NCBI RefSeq assembly: GCF_020181035.1
Contig: NZ_JAIQYY010000001.1
Span: 201,687 to 265,686, forward strand
DNA: 64,000 bases
Direction of reading: 5' to 3'
DNA from: Streptomyces sp. CoH27
Lineage (GTDB): Bacteria > Actinomycetota > Actinomycetes > Streptomycetales > Streptomycetaceae
Shown piece after piece: positions 49,411-57,052 of this stretch. How positions within the stretch are numbered: position 1 is the first letter of the stretch; each line of letters opens with the position of its first letter. The notes under the pieces were generated by a model that saw only the letters and a list, made by a program, of their open reading frames with translations, made no database searches and was not told where the DNA came from. The position numbers and the translations under genes are program-made.

Positions 49411-49752
49411 TCACGGCCTCCCGGGTCCGGCCGGATCGCGGGGCGTGCCGTCGCGCGGCCTGAACAGCAGGACGGCCGCGCTGATCAGGGTCAGCGCCCA
49501 GCTGATCGCGAACACCCAGGTCAGCGCCGTCGACGCGGTCCGCAGGGCGCCGATCAGCAGGGTCAGGGAGACCAGGCCGAGGGCCAGGACGACGCGTCCC
49601 CTGACCCTGTCCAGGGCGTCCTTCATCCGGGCCCGGCGGCTGCGGGTCATGGTGCTCAGCTCGTGGTCGAGCTGCCGCGACTCCTGTCGCAGCCGCATCT
49701 CGATCTCGACCAGCGCCCGGCGTTCAGCCTCCGTCAGCCTGCGCCCGTCCAT
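49411..49752 (-). CDS. DUF3040-type small membrane protein
   Basis: The 113-residue protein has the typical start DGRRLTEAERRALVEIEMRL, a basic stretch (MTRSRRARMKDALDRVRGR) and two adjacent membrane helices (VVLALGLVSLTLLIGALR and ALTWVFAISWALTLISAAVL). DUF3040 proteins are common and uncharacterised in actinobacteria. ATG 49752 has GGGAGG 8 nt upstream, better than the ATG at 49791. Confidence 0.82.
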   Translation of the reverse strand: MDGRRLTEAERRALVEIEMRLRQESRQLDHELSTMTRSRRARMKDALDRVRGRVVLALGLVSLTLLIGALRTASTALTWVFAISWALTLISAAVLLFRPRDGTPRDPAGPGRP

Positions 49753-49811
49753 CACCGGCACCTCCCGAGTCTCAGGCACATGGCAGCGCATTCATGGGTC
49801 GTACCGGTCGG

Positions 49812-50492
49812 TCAGGCCGCCTTCGCGGCGGCGAGCACCTCGTCGGCGAGGGGTCTGTCGAGCGCGGCGTTGACCAGGCCGTCCGCCAGGCGGGGCAGGT
49901 CACGGCCGGCGACGAGGCCGCCCAGTGTCTCCGGCGAGGCGGGCAGCCCGAGCCGCCGGGCTCCGTCGAGGACCTTGCGGTCGACGTACGGGGCGAACTC
50001 CGGCCAGATGCCCTGCACGTCGCGCAGGAAGATGTCGGCCCCGGTGGGACCGATCCCGGGAATGTCCAGCAGTGCCTTCCTCGGGTCGGACTCCTCGCGC
50101 AGCCGGCGCAGATCACCGCCCCAGCGCTCCAGCAGCAGCTCGGCTCCCTCGCCGAGCATGGTGGAGGTCCGTTCGTCGTAACGGCGGTAGCCGCCCTTGC
50201 CGAGGGCGTCGACGCGCTGCTGCCAGGACGCCCGCGCCATCGCACGCGGGTCGCGCATCCCGGCGTCGAACAGCGCGCGGGCCGCGGCCACCGCGGTGTC
50301 GGCCCGGATACGGGCGCTGAGGAGCGTCGCCAGCACCAGCATCTGGTACAGCGGGGCCGGGGTGTCGCGCAGCCGGATGCCGGCCTGCGCCGCATAGGTC
50401 CGCTTCTGCCGGTCGAGCAGCGCGCGCACCACCGCCGTGTCCGTGGCGCCGGCCTTCTTCCGGCCGGGCTTCCCGTCGGTCTTCGCAGCCAT
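49812..50492 (-). CDS. HhH-GPD base-excision DNA glycosylase-like protein
   Basis: The 226-residue product has the helix-hairpin-helix segment KALLDIPGIGPTGADIFLRD followed by the GPD region (EFAPYVDRKVLDGARRLGLP), where the Asp of YVD is in the catalytic position of endonuclease-III relatives. The family's Lys in the HhH is not obvious, so it may be a monofunctional glycosylase, and no C-terminal iron-sulfur Cys loop is present. ATG 50492 begins a basic N-terminal tail (TDGKPGRKKAG). It is divergent from the LigD-phosphoesterase gene, 145 bp away. Confidence 0.82.
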   Translation of the reverse strand: MAAKTDGKPGRKKAGATDTAVVRALLDRQKRTYAAQAGIRLRDTPAPLYQMLVLATLLSARIRADTAVAAARALFDAGMRDPRAMARASWQQRVDALGKGGYRRYDERTSTMLGEGAELLLERWGGDLRRLREESDPRKALLDIPGIGPTGADIFLRDVQGIWPEFAPYVDRKVLDGARRLGLPASPETLGGLVAGRDLPRLADGLVNAALDRPLADEVLAAAKAA

Positions 50493-50637
50493 CGCCAGTC
50501 ACCCGCCGTCATCGCCGTGTCACCGGTCCGGCGTTCCACCGGTGGTCAGCGCTGCGCCGTTCCGGAGCCTGCGGGTACCCGCCGGGGTCCGCTCCATGCG
50601 GCCGTTTGTCACCGTCCGTCCCGGGAACACGGGCGGC

Positions 50638-51279
50638 ATGGCTGGTAAGAGCGGCACACCCCGCAGGTCGGCATCCGGTCGGTCGCTGGAGACGTACCGC
50701 GGCAAACGCAGGGCGGGCCGGACGCCGGAACCCATGGGCGGTGCCTCGCCGAAGGGCGGCAGGCGCCGGTTCGTGATCCAGAAGCACTCCGCCACCTCGC
50801 TGCACTACGACTTCCGGCTGGAGGCGGGCGGTGTGCTGAAGTCGTGGGCCGTCCCCAAGGGCCCCTCCACCGATCCCAGGGACAAGCGCCTGGCGATGCG
50901 CACCGAGGACCATCCGGTGGACTACCTGGACTTCGAGGGCGTCATCCCGCCCGGCGAGTACGGCGCCGGCGAGGTCATCGTCTGGGACACCGGCACGTAC
51001 CGGAATCTGGCCGAGGACGAGGGCAGGAAGGTGCCCGTGGCCAAGGGGGTGGGCGAAGGCCATGTCAAGGTGTGGCTGGAGGGCGAGAAACTGCGCGGCG
51101 GCTATGCGATGACCCGCACCGGACAGGACGGCGAGCGCGAGCGCTGGATCATGATCAAGCTGTCCGACGAAGGGGCCGACGCCCGCCGGAACCCGGTGAG
51201 CACCGAGCCCGCCTCCGTACGCAGCGGCCGCACCCTGGACGAGCTCACCGAGGACGACGGGCACGGGAAACGGACCTGA
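50638..51279 (+). CDS. LigD-type 3'-phosphoesterase (stand-alone)
   Basis: The 213-residue protein is the PE domain of bacterial NHEJ ligase D, which trims 3' ends. It has the conserved FVIQKHSATSLHYDFRLEAGG with catalytic His residues, LKSWAVPKGPSTDPRDKRLA, EDHPVDYLDFEGVIPPGEYG and a C-terminal WIMIKLSDEGAD. ATG 50638 starts a basic tail before the domain. In Mycobacterium the three LigD activities sit in one chain; here ligase and polymerase are separate genes 8-10 kb away (59001-60970), and no Ku gene is in the window. Confidence 0.93.
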   Translation: MAGKSGTPRRSASGRSLETYRGKRRAGRTPEPMGGASPKGGRRRFVIQKHSATSLHYDFRLEAGGVLKSWAVPKGPSTDPRDKRLAMRTEDHPVDYLDFEGVIPPGEYGAGEVIVWDTGTYRNLAEDEGRKVPVAKGVGEGHVKVWLEGEKLRGGYAMTRTGQDGERERWIMIKLSDEGADARRNPVSTEPASVRSGRTLDELTEDDGHGKRT

Positions 51280-51309
51280 TCGCTTGCGCACGGGAAGGAC
51301 GAGGCCCCC

Positions 51310-54300
51310 ATGGCCGCGGAACACCCCGACAGTCTCTCACCCGGTCAGCTGCGCGCCGCCGGGGCCGCCCTGCGGCGCCGGGTCGACGGCGAGGTCCGCT
51401 TCGACGCCGGCAGCCGCGGCGCGTACGCGACGGACGGCTCCAACTACCGCCAGATCCCCGTCGGCGTCGTGGTGCCCCGCACCGTGGAGGCGGGGGCGCA
51501 GGCCATCGCCGTGTGTGCCGAGTACGGCCTTCCCGTGCTGTCCCGGGGCGGTGGGACCTCGCTCGGCGGGCAGTGCACCAACCACGCCGTGATCGTCGAC
51601 TGGACCAAGTACTGCCATCGTCTGCTCTCCGTGGACGAGGGCCGGCGCACCTGTGTCGTGGAACCCGGGATCGTGCTGGACGAACTCAACCGGCAACTCT
51701 CCCCGTACGGCCTGAAGTTCGGCCCCAAGCCGTCCACCCACGGCCAGTGCGCGCTCGGCGGCATGATCGGCAACAACGCGTGCGGCGCCACCGCGCAGGC
51801 GTACGGCAAGACCGCCGACAACGTGCGCCGGCTGGAGATCCTCACCTACGACGGGCTGCGCTGCTGGACCGGCCCCACCACGCACGAGGAGTACGCGGAG
51901 ATCCTCGCCGCCGGCGGCCGGCGGGCCGAGCTGTACCGCGGCATGCGGGAGCTGGCCGACCGTCATATGGCCGGCATCCGCCAGGGCTTCCCGCACATCC
52001 CCCGCCGGGTCTCGGGCTACAACCTGGACGCGCTGCTGCCCGAGAACGGCTTCGACGTCGCCCGCGCGCTGACCGGCAGCGAGGGCACGCTCGTCGCCGT
52101 CACGCACGCTGAGCTCGACCTGGTCCCGGTCCCGGCCGCCGATGCGACCCTGGTGCTCGGCTACCCCGACATCTTCACGGCCGCCGACGACGTGCCCCGG
52201 CTGCTGGAACACTGCTCCCCCACGATGCTGGAGGCGATCGACGGCCGGATGGCCCAGCTGATGCGGGAGGAGCACGCCTATCTGGACTCCCTCGAACGCT
52301 TCCCGGACGGCGACAGCTGGCTCCTGCTGCAGTTCAGCGGCGACTCCACCGAGCAGGCCGACGAGCAGGCCCACGCGTTGCTGCGCGCGACCGGCCGGGA
52401 CACCGACGACGCCTCTGTCGCCCTCAGCGACGACCCCGCCCGCGAGACGGAGATGCTCAAGGCGCGCGAGGCCGGGCTCGGCGTCACCGCCCGTCCGCCG
52501 GACGACCGCGAGACCTGGGAGGGCTGGGAGGACTCCGCGGTGGCGCCGGACCGGCTGGGCGCCTATCTGCGCGACCTGGAAGCCCTCTTCACCGAGTTCG
52601 GCTACGGACTGTCGTCCCTGTACGGGCACTTCGGCCAGGGCTGTGTCCACACCCGCATCCCCTTCGACCTGCGTTCCACCGAGGGCGTCGCGGACTTCCG
52701 GCGGTTCCTGGAACGCGCCGCCGACCTGGTCGGCTCCTACGGCGGCTCGCTGTCGGGCGAACACGGCGACGGGCAGGCCCGCGGCGAGCTGCTGACGCGC
52801 ATGTTCGGCCGGCGACTGGTGGACGCGTTCGGTGAGTTCAAGGCGCTCTTCGACCCCGGCGACCGGATGAACCCCGGCAAGGTCGTCCACCCCCGTCCGC
52901 TCGACGCCGACCTGCGGCTGGGCGCGCGGTGGCGACCGGCCGACCCCGCCACCCACTTCCGGTACCCCGACGACGAGGGCAGCTTCGGCCGGGCCGTGCT
53001 GCGGTGCGTCGGCATCGGGCAGTGCCGCAGCCGCTCCGGAGGCGTGATGTGCCCCTCCTACCGCGGCACGCTCGAAGAGGAGCACTCGACCCGTGGCCGG
53101 GCCCGCCTGCTGTTCGAGATGCTGGGCGGCCACCCCGACTCACCGGTCCGCGGCGGCTGGCGCTCACCCGAGGTGCGCGACGCGCTCGACCTGTGCCTGG
53201 CCTGCAAAGGATGCAAGTCGGACTGCCCGGCCGGCGTCGACATGGCCACCTACAAGGCCGAGTTACTCGCCCACCACTACGCCGGGCGACCGCGGCCCGC
53301 CGCCCATTACGCGCTCGGCTGGCTGCCGCTGTGGGCCCTGCTGTCCCGGACGAGCCCGCGGGCGGTCAACGCGCTCCTGCACGCGCCGGTGCTGTCCGAC
53401 GTCGGCAAACGGCTCGCCGGTGTGGCGGCGCAGCGGGACGCGCCGCTCTTCGCCGAGCAGTCCTTCGTCCAGTGGTGGCGCGAGCAGGGCGGGCCGGAGC
53501 CGCGGCCGGGCGATCCGGACGCCGTCGTCCTGTGGCCCGACACGTTCAGCAACGCCTTCCACCCTCATGTCGCCCAGGCCGCGGTACGCGTCCTGCGGGA
53601 CACCGGACTGCGGGTCGCCGTACCGGCCGAGCCGCTGTGCTGCGGTCTGACCTGCATCTCCACGGGCCAGCTGAAGACCGCGCGGCGCGTGCTGCGCCGG
53701 ACCCTGCGCATCCTGCGGCCGTGGCTCGACGCCGGCACTCCGGTCGTGGTCCTGGAGCCTTCCTGCGCCGCCGTGTTCCGGGCCGACGCCCCCGAGATGA
53801 TGCCCGACGACCGCGACGTACGGCGTCTGGCCGACCAGGCGATGACCCTGGCCGAGGTGGTGCTGAACCGGACTCCCGGCTGGCAGCCCCCGCACCTGGC
53901 CCGCCTCGCCACCGTGCAGCCGCACTGCCACCAGCACGCGGTCCTGGGCATGGACGCGGACACCGAACTGATGCGCAGGGCCGGGATCGTCGCCGACGTA
54001 CTGGACGTGGGGTGCTGTGGTCTCGCCGGGAACTTCGGGTTCGAGCGCGGCCACTACGCGCTGTCGATGCGGATCGGCGAGCTGGGGCTGCTCCCGGCGG
54101 TCCGCGCGGCGGCCCCCTCCGCGCTGGTCGTCGCCGACGGCTACAGCTGCCGTACCCAGATCGAGCAGGGCGACACGGGCCGGCGGGCCATGCATCTGGC
54201 CGAGGCGCTCGCCCTGGGGCTCGACGGCGGCGCGCCGGCCGACCGTCCGGAGAAGCTCGGCGCCCCGCGCCAGGATCCGCGGCCGGCCGACGCACGCCGT

Positions 54301-54393
54301 GCCGCGGCACTGACGGCCACCGGTGCCGCCCTCGCCGCCGCGGGCACCGTCACCGCCGTCCGCCGCCGCGACCACGGCCGGCGCATCCGATGA
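51310..54393 (+). CDS. FAD-linked oxidase/Fe-S fusion (D-lactate dehydrogenase-like), with a TTA codon
   Basis: The 1027-residue protein joins an FAD-binding PCMH domain (LPVLSRGGGTSLGGQC, FGPKPSTHGQCALGGMIGNN), an FAD-oxidase C-terminal domain (GCVHTRIPFDL, SLSGEHGDGQARGELLTRMF), a ferredoxin-like domain with CVGIGQCRSRSGGVMCPSY and CLACKGCKSDCP, and two CCG domains (AEPLCCGLTC, CHQHAVLG, VGCCGLAGNFG). Such fusions oxidise D-lactate or another 2-hydroxyacid and feed electrons to quinones. An in-frame TTA codon (53263-53265, in KAELLAHH) suggests bldA control if Streptomyces. ATG 51310 follows a weak GGACGAGG site. The substrate is not certain. Confidence 0.88.
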   Translation: MAAEHPDSLSPGQLRAAGAALRRRVDGEVRFDAGSRGAYATDGSNYRQIPVGVVVPRTVEAGAQAIAVCAEYGLPVLSRGGGTSLGGQCTNHAVIVDWTKYCHRLLSVDEGRRTCVVEPGIVLDELNRQLSPYGLKFGPKPSTHGQCALGGMIGNNACGATAQAYGKTADNVRRLEILTYDGLRCWTGPTTHEEYAEILAAGGRRAELYRGMRELADRHMAGIRQGFPHIPRRVSGYNLDALLPENGFDVARALTGSEGTLVAVTHAELDLVPVPAADATLVLGYPDIFTAADDVPRLLEHCSPTMLEAIDGRMAQLMREEHAYLDSLERFPDGDSWLLLQFSGDSTEQADEQAHALLRATGRDTDDASVALSDDPARETEMLKAREAGLGVTARPPDDRETWEGWEDSAVAPDRLGAYLRDLEALFTEFGYGLSSLYGHFGQGCVHTRIPFDLRSTEGVADFRRFLERAADLVGSYGGSLSGEHGDGQARGELLTRMFGRRLVDAFGEFKALFDPGDRMNPGKVVHPRPLDADLRLGARWRPADPATHFRYPDDEGSFGRAVLRCVGIGQCRSRSGGVMCPSYRGTLEEEHSTRGRARLLFEMLGGHPDSPVRGGWRSPEVRDALDLCLACKGCKSDCPAGVDMATYKAELLAHHYAGRPRPAAHYALGWLPLWALLSRTSPRAVNALLHAPVLSDVGKRLAGVAAQRDAPLFAEQSFVQWWREQGGPEPRPGDPDAVVLWPDTFSNAFHPHVAQAAVRVLRDTGLRVAVPAEPLCCGLTCISTGQLKTARRVLRRTLRILRPWLDAGTPVVVLEPSCAAVFRADAPEMMPDDRDVRRLADQAMTLAEVVLNRTPGWQPPHLARLATVQPHCHQHAVLGMDADTELMRRAGIVADVLDVGCCGLAGNFGFERGHYALSMRIGELGLLPAVRAAAPSALVVADGYSCRTQIEQGDTGRRAMHLAEALALGLDGGAPADRPEKLGAPRQDPRPADARRAAALTATGAALAAAGTVTAVRRRDHGRRIR

Positions 54394-54562
54394 CCGGGTG
54401 ATACAGGCCCGCGCGTGTGGGTACCCGCGGCGGAACGTGATGCTCCATCACGGTGATGCTCGGCCCGGCGGTTCGTCCTCCCCGGCGTGCGCGGGGCATG
54501 GCGCTCGCCGTGCACGGTACACGTTGCTGGTCCATGACGGCGTACGTCGGTGAGGAGGGGCG

Positions 54563-55057
54563 ATGCGGCAGACGGCAGCGGCTGTGGGCGAGGTACTGGC
54601 GTGGTGGGCGGTGCTGGTCGGCGTCAACCTGATGTTCATCAGCTCCGTGACGGTCCTCGAACTCGTCGTGGCCGCCGCGGGAGCGGTGATCGCCGCGGTC
54701 GCCGCCCGGGCCGTGCACACGGCGTCGGGGGCCGGACCGGGCGGCACCCGGAGGTGGGGGGCGGCGGCTCTCGCCTGGCCCGGCGCGGTCCTGAACGACA
54801 TACTCCGGCTGAGTGCGCTCACCGCGCGTGCCCTCGGCGGCCGTTCGGCCGGAGGCAGGCTGAAGACGGTGACACTGGCGTCCGGTACGGGACCCGCGTG
54901 GGCCTGCGCTCTGCTGTCCTCCACCCCGGGCGCGTACGTCGTCGACGTCCCCGGGTGGCAGCGCGAGGGGAAGGACCACCGGACCGTCGTCGCCCACTTC
55001 CTCACCGACGACCGTACGCGCCTGGAGGACGTGCTCACCGAGGGGCGGCGGCGATGA
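54563..55057 (+). CDS. mrpE: Mrp-type Na+/H+ antiporter subunit E
   Basis: The 164-residue protein has two N-terminal membrane helices (VLAWWAVLVGVNLMFISSVT and LELVVAAAGAVIAAVAARAV) and a cytosolic domain with GTGPAWACALLSSTPGAYVV and VVAHFL, as in MrpE/MnhE. ATG 54563 follows GAGGAGGGG. It opens a seven-gene operon through mrpD, with every junction overlapping or 10 nt apart at most. The stop overlaps the mrpF start (ATGA). Confidence 0.85.
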   Translation: MRQTAAAVGEVLAWWAVLVGVNLMFISSVTVLELVVAAAGAVIAAVAARAVHTASGAGPGGTRRWGAAALAWPGAVLNDILRLSALTARALGGRSAGGRLKTVTLASGTGPAWACALLSSTPGAYVVDVPGWQREGKDHRTVVAHFLTDDRTRLEDVLTEGRRR

Positions 55058-55344
55058 ACGCGTGGCTGCTCGCGACCGCCGTCCTGCTGACCCTGGCGAT
55101 GCCCTTGTGCATGTGGGCCACCGCCCGGGGAACGGCGGTCGAGCGGCTGGCGGGGCTCAACCTGGCGACCACCGTCGTGACCGCCGTCCTGCTGCTGACG
55201 GCCCAGGGTTTCGGCCGCAGTTCCTTCGCCGACCTCGGCCTCGTCCTCGCCGTCCTCGGGCCCGCCGGCACGCTGGTCTTCTCACGTTTCCTCGGCGGCC
55301 GGTCGATCGAGACCCCCGACACCCGGACCCAGCGGGAGGCATGA
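55054..55344 (+). CDS. mrpF: Mrp antiporter subunit F
   Basis: The 96-residue membrane protein has three helices, with AVERLAGLNLATTVVTAVLLL and FADLGLVLAVLGPAGTLVFS as in MrpF. Its ATG overlaps the mrpE stop, and the mrpG ATG comes 1 nt after its stop. Confidence 0.88.
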   Translation: MNAWLLATAVLLTLAMPLCMWATARGTAVERLAGLNLATTVVTAVLLLTAQGFGRSSFADLGLVLAVLGPAGTLVFSRFLGGRSIETPDTRTQREA

Positions 55345-55345
55345 G

Positions 55346-55654
55346 ATGACGGTCCGTCATGTGTGCGCGCTGGTCCTGCTCGTCGCCGGTACCGGCGTGC
55401 TGCTGCTGTCGGCCGTCGGCCTGGCCGCCCTGCCCGGGCCGTTCCAGCGACTGCACGCCCTCACCCCCGCCACCACCGTCGGCCTGCCGCTCGTCGCGCT
55501 CGCCCTGGCCGTCGAGACCGGCCCCGGGCGCGCCGCGGTCAAGCTGCTCCTCATCGCCGTGATCGTGGCGATCGGCGGTGCGGTCACCGCCATGGCGATC
55601 GGCAGGGCGACGGCCCAGCACGAACGTCTGCTGCGAAAGGACTCCCCGGAGTGA
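55346..55654 (+). CDS. mrpG: Mrp antiporter subunit G
   Basis: The 102-residue protein has three helices and the family landmark LAALPGPFQRLHALTPATTV, followed by AVKLLLIAVIVAIGGAVTAM and a short charged tail. It overlaps the next gene by GTGA. Confidence 0.9.
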   Translation: MTVRHVCALVLLVAGTGVLLLSAVGLAALPGPFQRLHALTPATTVGLPLVALALAVETGPGRAAVKLLLIAVIVAIGGAVTAMAIGRATAQHERLLRKDSPE

Positions 55655-55956
55655 ACACGGCCACCGCCCAGGAGTATCTGATCGCCGTCGCGCTGGTGCT
55701 GGTGGCGGCGAGCGCCACCGCGGCGGCGCTCGCCCGCGACCCGGTGCGCCAGGCCGTCCTGCTGGCCGTCCTCGGTCTGTGTCTCACCGTGCTGTTCACC
55801 CTCCTCCAGGCGCCGGACGTGGCGCTGTCCCAGCTGGCCGTCGGCACGGCCGTCACCCCGCTGCTGATCCTGCTGACGGTACGGAAGGTGCGCCGCACCA
55901 CGGCTGCCCGCCGCGACCGGGACGGCCGTGAGCGCGAGGGCACCGATGAGTCGTAA
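55651..55956 (+). CDS. MbhD-like subunit (DUF4040), equivalent to part of the MrpA C-terminus
   Basis: The 101-residue protein has three helices and LARDPVRQAVLLAVLGLCLT with FTLLQAPDVALSQLAVGTAV, matching the MbhD-type segment usually found inside the C-terminal half of large MrpA. Here it is a separate gene. GTG 55651 overlaps the mrpG stop. Confidence 0.82.
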   Translation: MNTATAQEYLIAVALVLVAASATAAALARDPVRQAVLLAVLGLCLTVLFTLLQAPDVALSQLAVGTAVTPLLILLTVRKVRRTTAARRDRDGREREGTDES

Positions 55957-56701
55957 CGCGCGGATCCGGCTGTTCTGGGCCGCGGCCGTCGTCTTCGCCG
56001 TGGTGTACACGCTCGCCTGCACCGGGCTGCCGCGCTTCGGGACGAGCGTGCACCCCTATGCCACGCGCGCGGTGGCCGCGTCCCTGCGGCAGCGCACCGC
56101 CAACGTGGTCTCGTCCGTCAACTTCGACCAGCGTGCCCTGGACACCCTCGGGGAGGAGTCGATCCTGTTCGCCTCGGTGCTGGGGACCATAGTGCTGCTG
56201 CGTCACGCCCGTGACGAGCGGGTCGGCCGGCCGCGGGCGGGGCGGGTGCTGCCCAGCACCCAGCTGCTGGGCCTGGTGCTGGTGCCGGTCACGCTGCTGA
56301 CCGGCGTGTACATCGTGGCGCACGGCCAGTTGTCGCCGGGCGGCGGCTTCCAGGGCGGCGTCATCCTCGCCACCGGGCTGCACATGGCGTACGTGGCGGC
56401 GGACTACCGCGTCCTGAAACGGATCCGCCCGCTGGCCGTGCTCGACGTGGCCGACGCGCTCGGCGCGGGCGCCTTCACGGCGCTGGGGCTGGCCGGGCTG
56501 ATCGCGGGCGGCGCCTATCTGCAGAACGTGCTGCCGCTCGGCACCTTCGGGCAGCTCTCCTCCGGCGGACTGGTGCCCCTGCTGAACGCGGCGGTCGGCG
56601 TCGAGGTCGGCTCGGGCGTCATCGTCCTGCTCGCCTCCTTCCTCGACCAGGCCGTCGAAGTGAGATCGGCGAACAACCCGGGCCCGGGAGGCCGCACATG
56701 A
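55946..56701 (+). CDS. mrpB: MbhE-like/MrpB fusion subunit
   Basis: The 251-residue protein joins two modules. Residues 1-90 contain VVSSVNFDQRALDTLGEESI and a helix, like the MbhE-type end of MrpA. Residues about 105-250 are MrpB: LLGLVLVPVTLLTGVYIVAH, GQLSPGGGFQGGVILATGLH and FLDQAVEV at the end. ATG 55946 has GAGGG 5 nt upstream and is preferred over GTG 55928. It overlaps the end of the MbhD-like gene and the start of mrpC. Confidence 0.85.
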   Translation: MSRNARIRLFWAAAVVFAVVYTLACTGLPRFGTSVHPYATRAVAASLRQRTANVVSSVNFDQRALDTLGEESILFASVLGTIVLLRHARDERVGRPRAGRVLPSTQLLGLVLVPVTLLTGVYIVAHGQLSPGGGFQGGVILATGLHMAYVAADYRVLKRIRPLAVLDVADALGAGAFTALGLAGLIAGGAYLQNVLPLGTFGQLSSGGLVPLLNAAVGVEVGSGVIVLLASFLDQAVEVRSANNPGPGGRT

Positions 56702-57042
56702 CGGTCCTGCCCTTCCTCACGGCCGGCTGGATCTTCCTGGCCGGTGTATACGGCCTGGTCACCAGCCGCAACATCATCCAGGCCGTCGGCTGTCTCGCCG
56801 TGGCCCAGTCCTCGACGTACGTCCTGCTGCTCACCGTCGGATACCGGCGCGGAGGCATCGCACCGTACTTCACCGACACTCCGCTGCGCACGCGCACCGT
56901 CGACCCGGTCGTGCAGGCCCTCGCCCTGACCGACATCGTCGTGGGCGCCACCGTGACGGCGCTGCTGCTCGCGCTCGCCATGCAGATCCGCAAGCGGCAC
57001 GGCACGGTCGACCCGGACGCGCTCACCGGGCTGAAGGGCTAG
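56698..57042 (+). CDS. mrpC: Mrp antiporter subunit C
   Basis: This 114-residue NuoK-like protein has three helices: AGWIFLAGVYGLVTSRNIIQ, VGCLAVAQSSTYVLLLTVGY and ALALTDIVVGATVTALLLAL. The TDIVVGATVTA segment is typical of MrpC. ATG overlaps the mrpB stop. Confidence 0.9.
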   Translation: MTVLPFLTAGWIFLAGVYGLVTSRNIIQAVGCLAVAQSSTYVLLLTVGYRRGGIAPYFTDTPLRTRTVDPVVQALALTDIVVGATVTALLLALAMQIRKRHGTVDPDALTGLKG

Positions 57043-57052
57043 TGGGCCGGGC

